Assembly: GCA_964441945.1 (NCBI GenBank)
Contig: CAYTWB010000011.1
Span: forward strand, 4,033 to 68,032
Source: JADGQM01 sp964441945
GTDB taxonomy: Bacteria; Desulfobacterota; Syntrophobacteria; Syntrophobacterales; Syntrophobacteraceae
Direction of reading: 5' to 3'
DNA: 64,000 nt
Part shown: positions 7,862 through 17,307 of the stretch, piece by piece
Layout: the number at the start of each line of letters is the position of its first letter
Numbering within the stretch: position 1 is the stretch's first letter
Program-made: the position numbers and the translations under genes
Notes under the pieces: generated by a model
What the model saw: the letters and a program-made list of their open reading frames with translations, nothing else
Databases searched by the model: none
Told to the model about the DNA's origin: nothing

Positions 7862-9619
7862 ATGAGCATCGAGGGCTCCCCTGCACCCAAGCCGGTGACT
7901 TCTGCAATGGGAGGTCCGGCCTCTCCCGAAGAGGCCTCCATGAGGCGAAAACTGCAGGGGGTCTTGTTGTTTCGCCTGCTTCTTGCGGTCCTGTTCCTGG
8001 TTGTCACGTATTACGTCCAGATCCGCCGCGCCGAGGACCTCCTCTCGGCCCAGATCCGACCGCTCTATTACTTTTCCCTGATTCTCTTCTTTTTTACGAT
8101 CATCGCCGCATTGAGCCTGAACCGGGTCCGTCACTTCAAGCGATTCGCCATCTTTCAGCTGCTCTTCGATGTGGAAGCGGTGACCTTTCTCATCTATCTT
8201 TCGGGTGGGGTCGAGAGCATCTTTTCCTTTCTCTATATGCCGGCGATTGTCAGCGGGGCCATACTCCTGGATCGCCGGGGGAGTCTTCTGGCTGCAACCG
8301 CATGCGCCCTCTCCTATGGATCTTTGCTGGACCTTCAGTACTTCGGCTGGCTTTCTCCAATGGAGGTTTTCAGGCGGTCCTTTCAATCCCGCGACATCGG
8401 GGCCTATTTCTACAGCATCCTGATGAATATTGCAGCCTTCTACCTGACAGCCTATCTGAGCGGCTATCTGGCAGAGCAGTTGCGGCGGTCCGGTCTCCAG
8501 GTTCGAAAGCACGAAAAGGACTATCAGCGGCTTGAGTTCCTGCATCGCAATATCATCCAGAGCCTGAACAGCGGTTTGCTGATGATCGCCCCGGATGGGC
8601 GTGTCCTCTTTTCCAATGACGCGGCACAGAAGATTCTGGCCCTTGGACCGGACCAAATCGATGAGCAGCCGGTGAACGGCATTTTCCCTGCCCTGGATGT
8701 TCTCACCTGGCCTGGCGATACCGCCACGGCCCTCCAAAGCGCTCCCTCGATCCTTGAGCGGGGGGAAACGGTCTACCGGCGCCCCGATGGGGAAGAGCTT
8801 TGCCTGGGCTACAACGTCTCGCTTCTAAAGAAGGAGGGTGCGTGTAACCTGGGGTGGGTCTTTATCTTTCAGGATTTGACCCGTCAAAAGGCGATGGAGA
8901 AGCATCTGAATAGAATGGAACGCATGGTTTTTGCCGGAAAACTGGCAGCGGAAATCGCCCATGAGGTCAGAAACCCTCTGGCTGCGATCAGCGGGGCGGC
9001 AGAGATGCTTCAGACCGAGATGGCCCAACAACCGTTTCATGCAAAACTGATGAATATCGTCTCTCGAGAGGTGCAGCGCATCGATGACCTGATTACCGAT
9101 TTTATGTGGCTGGCAAGGGATTCCCAAAAGCCGGAAAGAATGAAAGAGATAGCGGTTTGCGATACGATTGACGAGGTGCTTTCTCAGTTGAAGGCGATGG
9201 GAAAGCTTGTCAACGGCCATCAGCTGGAGAAGCAATTCGAGGCCTTGCCGGTCTTCTCCATGGACCCTCAGCAGCTGAGGCAGCTCTTGCTGTACGTCAT
9301 GACAAATGCCCTGGAGGCCATGCCTGCCGGCGGGACCCTGACGGTTCGGGTCGCAGCGTCAAACAGGGAGGATTTTCCTCGTCTGAAAACGGTCATCGAG
9401 ATTGTCGACACGGGTTCAGGGATTCCCGATCAGAATCGGGAACGGGTCTTCGAGCCCTTTTTCACCACCAAGAAAGACGGCACGGGCCTGGGATTGAGCA
9501 TTGTCTACCAGATGATGGAGAACATGGAAGGACGCATTGAGCTCCACAGCGACGGTCAGTCCGGTACCTCCGCTTCACTTTTTTTCCCCTTTGATCCCGC
9601 TTTTCCTCTTGCCAAGTAA
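7862..9619 (+). CDS. pilS: PilS-like sensor histidine kinase
   Basis: A membrane sensor kinase of about 585 residues. Six hydrophobic segments fill residues ~30-215, followed by a PAS-like domain (~230-340), a HisKA domain with phospho-acceptor His367 in AEIAHEVRNPL, and an HATPase_c domain with N box NALEAMP, G1 DTGSGIP, F box FFTTK and G2 GTGLGLS. This layout and its place after pilBC match PilS, which senses pilin and acts with the sigma54 activator PilR. No pilR follows; groESL comes next. The start is uncertain: ATG 7862 has a poor site, and ATG 7940 (AGAGG 5 bases upstream) would start just before the first membrane helix. Confidence 0.82.
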   Translation: MSIEGSPAPKPVTSAMGGPASPEEASMRRKLQGVLLFRLLLAVLFLVVTYYVQIRRAEDLLSAQIRPLYYFSLILFFFTIIAALSLNRVRHFKRFAIFQLLFDVEAVTFLIYLSGGVESIFSFLYMPAIVSGAILLDRRGSLLAATACALSYGSLLDLQYFGWLSPMEVFRRSFQSRDIGAYFYSILMNIAAFYLTAYLSGYLAEQLRRSGLQVRKHEKDYQRLEFLHRNIIQSLNSGLLMIAPDGRVLFSNDAAQKILALGPDQIDEQPVNGIFPALDVLTWPGDTATALQSAPSILERGETVYRRPDGEELCLGYNVSLLKKEGACNLGWVFIFQDLTRQKAMEKHLNRMERMVFAGKLAAEIAHEVRNPLAAISGAAEMLQTEMAQQPFHAKLMNIVSREVQRIDDLITDFMWLARDSQKPERMKEIAVCDTIDEVLSQLKAMGKLVNGHQLEKQFEALPVFSMDPQQLRQLLLYVMTNALEAMPAGGTLTVRVAASNREDFPRLKTVIEIVDTGSGIPDQNRERVFEPFFTTKKDGTGLGLSIVYQMMENMEGRIELHSDGQSGTSASLFFPFDPAFPLAK

Positions 9620-9637
9620 CCTCGCAGTGACTATAAG
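9609..9637 (+). promoter_or_regulatory. Sigma70-type promoter of groESL
   Basis: TTGCCA (9609-9614) and TATAAG (9632-9637) are separated by exactly 17 bases. The -35 lies in the last codons of pilS and the -10 overlaps the left arm of the CIRCE element, a typical arrangement for HrcA-repressed groE promoters. Confidence 0.6.
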
Positions 9638-9660
9638 CACTCATCGGAAGCGAGTGCTAA
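9634..9660 (+). promoter_or_regulatory. CIRCE operator (HrcA binding site)
   Basis: The inverted repeat TAAGCACTC - 9 bases - GAGTGCTAA matches the CIRCE consensus (TTAGCACTC-N9-GAGTGCTAA) with one mismatch in the left arm. HrcA is known to bind this site and repress groESL until heat shock. It lies 82 bases before groES. Confidence 0.93.
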
Positions 9661-9742
9661 CAGCATGGTCCGGTATCTCCGGGATGTCTGGAGTCTGATG
9701 ATTCCCCAAAACCAGTTATGTAGAAGGAAAGGAGTTGGAACG

Positions 9743-10033
9743 ATGAAGCTCAAGCCGCTCAATGATCGTGTGGTAGTGAAGCGAATCGAAGAGGAACAGA
9801 AAACAGCCGGGGGTATTATTATTCCTGACACGGCGAAGGAAAAGCCCATTCAGGGTGAAGTGATTTCAGTCGGCAGCGGCAAACTGATGGAAGATGGAAG
9901 CAGACGGCCTCTTGACGTCAAGGCGGGAGACCGGGTGTTGTTCAGCAAGTACGCGGGAACGGATATCAAGGTTGAAGGCGATGAGCTCCTCATCATGCGA
10001 GAGGATGACATTCTCGCCATTATCGAACAGTAA
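9743..10033 (+). CDS. groES: Co-chaperonin GroES
   Basis: A 96-residue Hsp10 starting MKLKPLNDRVVVKR, with the mobile loop EEEQKTAGGIIIPDTAKEKP that contacts GroEL and the C-terminal ILAIIEQ. It caps the GroEL chamber during ATP-driven folding in the cytoplasm. The frame is open further upstream, but ATG 9743 has AAGGAG 8 bases before it and matches the family start. groEL follows after 105 bases. The CIRCE element and promoter lie directly upstream, so HrcA-controlled heat-shock expression is expected. Confidence 0.97.
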   Translation: MKLKPLNDRVVVKRIEEEQKTAGGIIIPDTAKEKPIQGEVISVGSGKLMEDGSRRPLDVKAGDRVLFSKYAGTDIKVEGDELLIMREDDILAIIEQ

Positions 10034-10138
10034 CCGATGTTGGATGGATGAGCCGGAAGCCGAAGTGACACTCCAGAGACGCTCAGACCTGAAAAGAGTC
10101 GAAACATTCTCAGACCGATCCAAAGGGAGGAATGCCTC

Positions 10139-11767
<1,629 letters not shown>

Positions 11768-11860
11768 CGGTTATGAATCGTGGTCATTGCTTCACCCCCA
11801 GCGGCAGCAATCCCCCCAACCCCCCTTTTCTAGAGGGGGCAGGGGGGATTCTGACGGTAA
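11768..11860 (+). repeat. Dispersed G/C-tract repeat, copy 1
   Basis: About 93 bases that begin right after the groEL stop. A unique-looking left part (ATGAATCGTGGTCATTGC ... CAGCGGCAGCAAT) is joined to an inverted C-tract/G-tract hairpin (CCCCCCAACCCCCCTTTT facing AGGGGGCAGGGGGG) and ends with ACGGTAA. Near-identical copies lie at 12569-12667 (inverted) and 21031-21130. No protein is encoded; it behaves like a short non-autonomous mobile repeat. Confidence 0.8.
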
Positions 11861-12033
11861 TTGACATGTCGGGGTGGCAACCCTGAACCATGAAAATCAG
11901 CCCTTGCGTCCCCTCTTTCGTAAAGGGGGAAAGGGGGATTTTCTATGTAAGTTCAACGCTGCACAATAGGGTGACCATTACTGCAAGTCGTCGTTCCGGC
12001 ATGTTTCCGGCCGGAACCCAGAAAAGCTTCTTC

Positions 12034-12076
12034 GAGCCCTCTTCTCCCGGCTGCAGGCCGGAAGAGGGCTCTTTTT
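12034..12076 (+). terminator. Intrinsic terminator of groESL
   Basis: Perfect arms GAGCCCTCTTC (12034-12044) and GAAGAGGGCTC (12061-12071) are followed by TTTTT (12072-12076). This is a textbook Rho-independent terminator, about 265 bases beyond groEL, consistent with the repeat upstream of it having been inserted between gene and terminator. Confidence 0.88.
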
Positions 12077-12118
12077 GTTCGTAATCCACGTTCCAGGGCC
12101 CCCTGGTGATCTACCGCC

Positions 12119-12282
12119 GAGAGGTTGTCTGAAAACTGGCTCCCGGTGCCCTCAACGTCATGCCGGTGAAAACCGGCATCCAGGAATCACGCGGCTTTCA
12201 GGATACCGGCTCCCGGCTTGATGCATGCCGGGACAGGCTTCGACGGTATGACGTATGCGGGTATTCTCAGACGGCTTCTAAG
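12119..12282. mobile_element. MITE-like element with AGAGGTTGTCTGA-type ends
   Basis: Imperfect terminal inverted repeats, GAGAGGTTGTCTGAAAA at the left and the complement of TTCTCAGACGGCTTCTAAG at the right, enclose GTCATGCCGGTGAAAACCGGCATCC and CCGGCTTGATGCATGCCGGGACAGG hairpins. This is the same two-hairpin plan as the other MITE-like elements here, but with different ends. Non-coding. Confidence 0.6.
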
Positions 12283-12448
12283 AACTTGACATGTCGCCAT
12301 GGTGTGTTAGTAGAAAACACTTTCACGGTTCCATTTTAGTCAGCAAGCCATGAGGTTTGGAGGTTGTGCACTATATATGCGATCCCCCCTGCCCATCATC
12401 GGTAAAGAGGGGCAGGGGCAATGCGGTTCACTTAAGATGAAGTCCGTT

Positions 12449-12553
12449 GCTTCAAACCGTCACCCCGGCAAGCTCCTGGCCGGGGTCCAGGGATATTCTA
12501 GAAGCTGGATTCCGGCTAAAAACATGCCGGAATGACGCTCAGGGGGTTCGAAT
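12449..12553. repeat. Palindromic-core repeat (two-hairpin unit)
   Basis: The core reads GTCACCCCGGC...GCCGGGGTCCAGG, then CTGGATTCCGGC...GCCGGAATGAC, so each half folds on itself. Flanks CTTCAAACC and GGTTCGAA are weakly inverted. It belongs to the same family of palindromic cores found at 18.1, 20.2, 29.1, 36.4, 42.8, 45.6, 53.3, 53.4 and 58.0 kb. Together with its neighbours it fills the 979-base gap between groEL and ileS, in which I see no gene. Confidence 0.65.
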
Positions 12554-12568
12554 CGCATCCAGAGGGCC

Positions 12569-12667
12569 TTACCGTGGAAATCCCCCCTGCCCCCCTTTAG
12601 AAAAGGGGGGTTGGGGGGTTGCTGCCGCTGGGGAGTGAACCAGTGCCCACCGTTCATGACCGTTAAG
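12569..12667 (-). repeat. Dispersed G/C-tract repeat, copy 2 (inverted)
   Basis: Reverse complement of the repeat at 11768-11860: it begins TTACCGTGG, continues through AAATCCCCCCTGCC and the G-tract hairpin, and ends CATGACCGTTAAG. The two inverted copies bracket about 700 bases of non-coding DNA between groEL and ileS, making a potential large hairpin or inversion substrate. Confidence 0.8.
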
Positions 12668-12746
12668 TGAACAGCATTGGGGGGGTAAGGGGGATTTCAT
12701 TCTTCGTTGTGACCCTCGGGGTCATGGCGGTTAAGGGGATACAAAG

Positions 12747-15530
12747 ATGGATTATAAGGCGAGTCTAAACCTTCCTCAGACTGATTTTCCCATGAAGGCG
12801 AACCTTGCCGGGCGGGAACCGGAGATGCTTGCCCGATGGGAAAAAATGAGGCTCTACGATCTGCTGAGAGAACAGGGCAGGGATCGGCCCCTCTATATCC
12901 TTCATGACGGCCCCCCCTATGCCAACGGGCACATTCACCTGGGGACGGCCCTGAATAAGATACTCAAGGATATGATTATCAAGAGCCGCCAGATGAGCGG
13001 TTTCAATGCGGTCTATGTGCCGGGCTGGGACTGCCATGGGCTTCCCATCGAACACCAGGTGGATCGAGAATTGGGAGAGCGCAAATCGTCCATGTCTCTG
13101 GTCGAGATTCGCCGCCATTGCCGGCGCTATGCAGAACGCTTCATCGATATTCAGAGAAACGAGTTCAGGCGCTTGGGGGTCCTGGGCGAGTGGGACAATC
13201 CCTACCTCACCATGTCCTACGATTACGAAGCGACCATCGTTCGGGAGCTGGGGCGGTTTTTTGAACGTGGCAGCGTGATCCGGAGTAAGAAGCCCGTCTA
13301 TTGGTGCGCTGAATGCCGAACGGCCCTGGCGGAAGCCGAGGTCGAGTATCAGAACCATGTGTCGCCGTCGATCTACGTCAAATTTCCCCTGGATCAACAA
13401 AGCCGTACGCGTTTCCCGGAATTGTCGGGAAAGCCCGTCTATGTGCTCATCTGGACCACAACCCCATGGACCATTCCGGCCAACCTCGCCATTACCCTCC
13501 ACCCCGATTTCGAGTATGTGGCCGCGGCGGTCGACGGTGAGGTCTGGATACTCGCCGAAGGGCTCCTCGAAAACTGTATGCGTCTTTTCGGGGTCGGGAG
13601 TTTTGAGATCATACGGCGTTTCCGTGCTTCGGAGCTGAAGGGCCTGGTCTGCCGCCATCCGCTCCTCGACCGTGAAAGCGTACTCATTCTTGGGAATCAC
13701 GTCACACTGGAGGCTGGGACGGGATGTGTGCATACCGCCCCGGGTCATGGGCGTGAAGACTACGATATGGCGCTCGAATACGGCCTGGAGGTCTATTCTC
13801 CGGTGGACGACGACGGGTGTTTCACCCGGGACGTCCCGTTCTTTAGTGGCCAGTTTGTTTTCGATGCCAACAAGGCGGTCAATGCGAAGCTTCAAGAGAT
13901 AGGGCGGTTGATCCTGCAGACGGATATCGAACATAGTTACCCGCACTGCTGGCGATGCAAGAAGCCCGTGATCTTTCGGGCTACCGAGCAGTGGTTCATT
14001 TCACTGGAAAAAAACGATCTCCGGCAGAAGGCCCTCACCTGGATCGATCGGGTGGAGTGGATCCCGAACTGGGGCAGGGAAAGGATCTACAACATGATCC
14101 TGAATCGCCCGGACTGGTGCATTTCCCGGCAGCGCTCCTGGGGCGTCCCCATCACGGTCTTTACGTGCTCGGATTGCGGGAAACTTCTCGCATCCCCACA
14201 AACCTTCGATCATGTGGCGGCCCTCTTTGAAAAGGAAGGGGCCGACTGCTGGTTTGAAAGCGATGCAGGCGCGCTTCTGCCGCCTGGAACGGTATGCCCG
14301 GAATGCTCGGGGAGCAACTTCCGGAAGGAGATGGACATCCTCGATGTCTGGTTTGACTCCGGGGTGTCGTATTCCGCGGTGCTGGAGCATCGGAGCTACC
14401 TCAACGCGCCGGCTGACCTCTATCTTGAAGGAAGCGACCAGCACCGGGGCTGGTTTCATTCGTCGCTCCTGGCTGCGGTCGGCACCCGCGACACGGCTCC
14501 CTATAAAACCGTGCTCACCCATGGGTTTGTGGTGGACGGCCAGGGCTACAAGATGTCCAAGTCTTTGGGCAACGTGATTCCACCCGAGCAGATCATTCGC
14601 CAGTACGGGGCTGAGGTCCTTCGCCTCTGGGTATCGGCGGAAGACTATCGCGACGATATCCGCATTTCCCCGGACATCTTGAAGCGCCTGACCGAGGCCT
14701 ATCGACGGATTCGCAATACCTGCAGGTTCCTCCTTGGAAACCTGGGAGACTTCAACCCGGTTTCAGATGGGGTGCCGGTCCACGAAATGGATGAGCTGGA
14801 TCGGTTTGCCCTTCTGCAGCTCCAGGACCTGATCCAGCGGGTTCGCAACGCTTATGATCGCTATGAATTTCACCGGGTCTACCATGCTCTTCACAACTAC
14901 TGCGTGGTGGACCTGAGCTCCTTTTATCTCGATATTTTGAAGGATCGCCTGTATGTCTCCGCAGCCGGGAGCAAGGCGCGCCGTTCGGCTCAGACGGCGC
15001 TCTATCGAATCCTTACAGCCGTATTGCGGCTGATGGCCCCGGTCCTTTCATTTACGGCCGAGGAAGCCTGGTGGCAGCTGCCGCATCGCTCGACTGAGTC
15101 GATCCATCTTGAAAGCCTTCCCGAAGCCGACCCGGACCTTCAGGACGATGAGCTGAACCGGCGCTGGCAGACCATTCTGGCGCTTCGAAGCGATGTCACG
15201 CGATCCCTGGAAGGAGCGCGTCAGGCAAAGATCATCGGCCATCCCCTGGATGCTGTGGTGAAACTGGCCCTACCGGAAGACATGAGAGAGGGCTTTGCCG
15301 GCCGGGAGGAGCTGCTGCGCTCGGTTTTTATCGTCTCGGGTGTTGTTTTTGCTCCGGCCGCGGAGCTGGTGAATCCCGTCGATGGGATCGAAATACAGGG
15401 ACTTCAGGTTCAGATTGAACCCGCCACGTGGAACAAGTGTGAGCGATGCTGGGTGCGTTCGCAGGAGGTCGGCCGATTCCTGGATCATCCGACGATCTGT
15501 GGACGCTGCCATGCCGTGGTAGGCGGGTGA
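12747..15530 (+). CDS. ileS: Isoleucyl-tRNA synthetase
   Basis: A 927-residue class I synthetase of bacterial length. The HIGH-type motif GHIHLG lies in DGPPYANGHIHLGT, the KMSKS loop in GYKMSKSLGN, the editing CP1 domain carries TTPWTIPANLA, and the C-terminal zinc site has the CERCW...CGRC pattern. It charges tRNA-Ile with isoleucine in the cytoplasm. AAGGGG precedes ATG 12747 by about 8 bases. lspA follows after 28 bases, an order common in many bacteria, so the two are probably one operon. The upstream gap is unusually full of small repeats. Confidence 0.97.
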   Translation: MDYKASLNLPQTDFPMKANLAGREPEMLARWEKMRLYDLLREQGRDRPLYILHDGPPYANGHIHLGTALNKILKDMIIKSRQMSGFNAVYVPGWDCHGLPIEHQVDRELGERKSSMSLVEIRRHCRRYAERFIDIQRNEFRRLGVLGEWDNPYLTMSYDYEATIVRELGRFFERGSVIRSKKPVYWCAECRTALAEAEVEYQNHVSPSIYVKFPLDQQSRTRFPELSGKPVYVLIWTTTPWTIPANLAITLHPDFEYVAAAVDGEVWILAEGLLENCMRLFGVGSFEIIRRFRASELKGLVCRHPLLDRESVLILGNHVTLEAGTGCVHTAPGHGREDYDMALEYGLEVYSPVDDDGCFTRDVPFFSGQFVFDANKAVNAKLQEIGRLILQTDIEHSYPHCWRCKKPVIFRATEQWFISLEKNDLRQKALTWIDRVEWIPNWGRERIYNMILNRPDWCISRQRSWGVPITVFTCSDCGKLLASPQTFDHVAALFEKEGADCWFESDAGALLPPGTVCPECSGSNFRKEMDILDVWFDSGVSYSAVLEHRSYLNAPADLYLEGSDQHRGWFHSSLLAAVGTRDTAPYKTVLTHGFVVDGQGYKMSKSLGNVIPPEQIIRQYGAEVLRLWVSAEDYRDDIRISPDILKRLTEAYRRIRNTCRFLLGNLGDFNPVSDGVPVHEMDELDRFALLQLQDLIQRVRNAYDRYEFHRVYHALHNYCVVDLSSFYLDILKDRLYVSAAGSKARRSAQTALYRILTAVLRLMAPVLSFTAEEAWWQLPHRSTESIHLESLPEADPDLQDDELNRRWQTILALRSDVTRSLEGARQAKIIGHPLDAVVKLALPEDMREGFAGREELLRSVFIVSGVVFAPAAELVNPVDGIEIQGLQVQIEPATWNKCERCWVRSQEVGRFLDHPTICGRCHAVVGG

Positions 15531-15558
15531 TGCGCAAGGTCGCGGGAAGGATGACGCC

Positions 15559-16020
15559 ATGACCAGCTTGTTTGCCGTTGCGGGGATAATCATTCTTTTG
15601 GACCAGGTTTCCAAGCTTCTGGTTCTCCATTTCCTGCCGCTCTTTTCCGCAGTCGAAATCATACCCGGATTTTTCAACCTGGTGCATGTCAGGAATACGG
15701 GAGCGGCCTTCAGTATTCTGGCCGGTGAGCCTTCCGTCTGGCGTCGGGTCTTTTTCGTCGGACTGACCCTTCTCGTGGTGGCGATCATTGTTTTTGCCTA
15801 TAGGAAGGTCCCTACTGAGGATCATTGGAGCAGGACGGCCTACGCCCTCATCACCGGCGGGGCCTTGGGAAACCTGATCGATCGGGTGCGCTTCGGCGAG
15901 GTCGTCGATTTCCTGGACTGCTATGTCGGCGCCTATCACTGGCCGGCTTTTAACGTGGCGGACAGCGCGGTCACGGTGGGGGCGCTGATGCTGCTCGTAT
16001 CGCTCCTGAGGGGAAAATAG
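15559..16020 (+). CDS. lspA: Lipoprotein signal peptidase (signal peptidase II)
   Basis: A 153-residue four-helix membrane protease that cuts the signal peptide of prolipoproteins after lipid attachment. The catalytic aspartates are Asp108 in GNLIDRVRFG and Asp135 in FNVADSAVTVG; the substrate-site motif NTGAAFSIL is at 46-54. It follows ileS by 28 bases. The last 123 bases (15898-16020) are repeated at 17182-17304 with 10 differences, and a higBA module lies between the copies. This copy is full length and has both aspartates, so it is the working gene. Lipoproteins it could process nearby include PqiC and the first TupA-like protein. Confidence 0.95.
   Translation: MTSLFAVAGIIILLDQVSKLLVLHFLPLFSAVEIIPGFFNLVHVRNTGAAFSILAGEPSVWRRVFFVGLTLLVVAIIVFAYRKVPTEDHWSRTAYALITGGALGNLIDRVRFGEVVDFLDCYVGAYHWPAFNVADSAVTVGALMLLVSLLRGK
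15898..16020 (+). repeat. Direct repeat: lspA 3' end, copy 1
   Basis: The final 123 bases of lspA, from codon GAG at 15898 to the stop. A second copy, about 92% identical, lies at 17182-17304 in the same orientation, and similarity continues some 15 bases beyond both stops (AGTCACYCTTCGGG). The repeats bracket higBA, as attachment-site duplications do around elements integrated in a gene's 3' end. Confidence 0.85.
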
Positions 16021-16226
16021 TAGTCACCCTTCGGGGTAATCGTTCACGCCCGGGTGTGATTCAGGACTGTTGGTTTGGGTTTCAAGTCGCATGCCATCAT
16101 CCGGTTCTGGTGGGCACAAGAAGACGTTCCCACCCTCCTTTGACGACCAGCTCATCCTTTCCTTAGATAACAGAAATGAAGGCTGTTCAGTGGACTCCAA
16201 ATCTCAAATCCATATGCATATGGCCA

Positions 16227-16595
16227 TTACCCCCGCGTGGTTTGTTGTCCGACCGCATGGCGTTGGCCCCTGGACTTTCCTTTCCTTGAAGAAGCCGGTA
16301 CGTGGCGGTGTATTGTCTTCAATTTATCCTTTTCAGAAAGCTGTGCGTGATAGAGGTCCCATCTGAGTTGCATGTTCATCCAGAAGTCAGGTGACATGCC
16401 AAAGAACTTGGCCAGGCGCAGGGCTGTAGCAGGGGTTATTCCGCGGCGGCCATTAATGATCTCATTGATGCGCTGATATGGAACGTGAATAGCATTGGCT
16501 AGCTCACGTTGGGTAACCTCCATCGGGACCAGGAACTCCTGAAGGATCATTTCACCAGGATGGGTAGGAGGACGATCTGTTGGAATACGGATCAT
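16227..16595 (-). CDS. higA: HigA-type antitoxin (XRE helix-turn-helix)
   Basis: A 122-residue HigA/VapI-family antitoxin. THPGEMILQEFLVPM followed by TQRELANAIHVPYQRINEIINGRRGITPATALRLAKFF is the signature HigA helix-turn-helix region (about residues 11-75). It would bind and neutralise the HigB encoded 20 bases upstream and repress the shared promoter. The last ~25 residues are basic and do not resemble the family, so the C terminus may be altered. GAGAG lies about 8 bases before the ATG. The pair lies between the two lspA tail copies, suggesting acquisition as a unit. Confidence 0.88.
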   Translation of the reverse strand: MIRIPTDRPPTHPGEMILQEFLVPMEVTQRELANAIHVPYQRINEIINGRRGITPATALRLAKFFGMSPDFWMNMQLRWDLYHAQLSEKDKLKTIHRHVPASSRKGKSRGQRHAVGQQTTRG

Positions 16596-16615
16596 GGTGT
16601 TACTCTCTTCAATGT

Positions 16616-16909
16616 TTAGTGATAATCCACAATCTCAACTTGCTCGGGACCAGACTCAGACCACCTCAAACAGATGCGATACTGATCGTTGATACGAATA
16701 CTATGCTGCCCACTGCGATCTCCGGCGAGTGCTTCCAGGAAATTACCTGGAGGGATACGCAATTCATCGAGTAGTGTGACTGAGTCGAGTTGATCGAGCT
16801 TTCGGGCGGCAATCTTCCATAACGACTCCGGGCAGGTTTTGCGTGCTGCCTTCGTGTTCTTGCCGTTGAAGATGTCTTCTGTGCCCTTGTTCTTGAATGT
16901 CACGATCAT
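16616..16909 (-). CDS. higB: HigB-type toxin (RelE superfamily)
   Basis: A 97-residue RelE/HigB-family mRNA interferase. The family pattern is visible: ...RKLDQLDSVTLLDELRIPPGNFLEALAGDRSGQHSIRINDQYRICLRW, with the SIRINDQYRI strand and the WRxxxxxxVEIVDYH-like end. HigB proteins cut mRNA on the ribosome when free of HigA. Gene order toxin-first is typical of higBA. No Shine-Dalgarno is seen before the ATG, and the predicted transcription start falls on the start codon, so the mRNA may be leaderless. Confidence 0.9.
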   Translation of the reverse strand: MIVTFKNKGTEDIFNGKNTKAARKTCPESLWKIAARKLDQLDSVTLLDELRIPPGNFLEALAGDRSGQHSIRINDQYRICLRWSESGPEQVEIVDYH

Positions 16910-16915
16910 GCTGAT

Positions 16916-16944
16916 ATGATAACATGGAGTTCATGCTATGACAA
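16916..16944 (-). promoter_or_regulatory. Sigma70-type promoter of higBA
   Basis: On the minus strand TTGTCA (16944-16939) and TATCAT (16921-16916) are separated by 17 bases. Transcription would begin near 16909, which is the A of the higB start codon. Confidence 0.55.
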
Positions 16945-17127
16945 TTGTCGAAATTGCCACGGAGTAGGAGGCCCAACAAGGAGCTCTCGAGCCTTCTGCC
17001 CGCTTTTGGCCGATGAGCACAGACCAGGGCATTACAGAAGGCCGAAGGCGAATCGGCTAGGGCAATCGGACAACCGTATTTTGAAGCCTCTCCTGGAATC
17101 CTGGCGACTTTAAATGGGAATATCCTT

Positions 17128-17304
17128 ATGACGTATCACAATGAAAGCTCAAAGCGCGCTATTTCCAAAAGCCATCCGGATGAGGTTGTCAATTTCCTGG
17201 ACTGCTATGTCGGCGCCTATCACTGGCCGGCTTTCAACGTAGCCAACAGTGCGGTCACGTTGGGGGCACTGATGCTGCTCGTATCGCTCCTGAGGGGAGA
17301 ATAG
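17128..17304 (+). pseudogene. lspA 3'-end fragment in a chimeric short frame
   Basis: From 17182 the sequence repeats the last 41 codons of lspA (ending LLVSLLRGE), still in frame to the stop. The codon for catalytic Asp135 is now AAC (NVANSA), and another aspartate is Asn (VVNFLD), so it cannot be an active peptidase. The frame stays open upstream to ATG 17128, giving a 58-residue chimera MTYHNESSKRAISKSHPDE joined to the lspA tail. There is no convincing ribosome-binding site, so I treat it as a remnant. It marks the right-hand boundary of the higBA insertion. Confidence 0.8.
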
Positions 17305-17307
17305 AAG

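Noticed and set aside
16070..16366. 98-codon plus-strand frame between lspA and higA
   Set aside because: It overlaps higA on the opposite strand, has no ribosome-binding site and no recognisable features.
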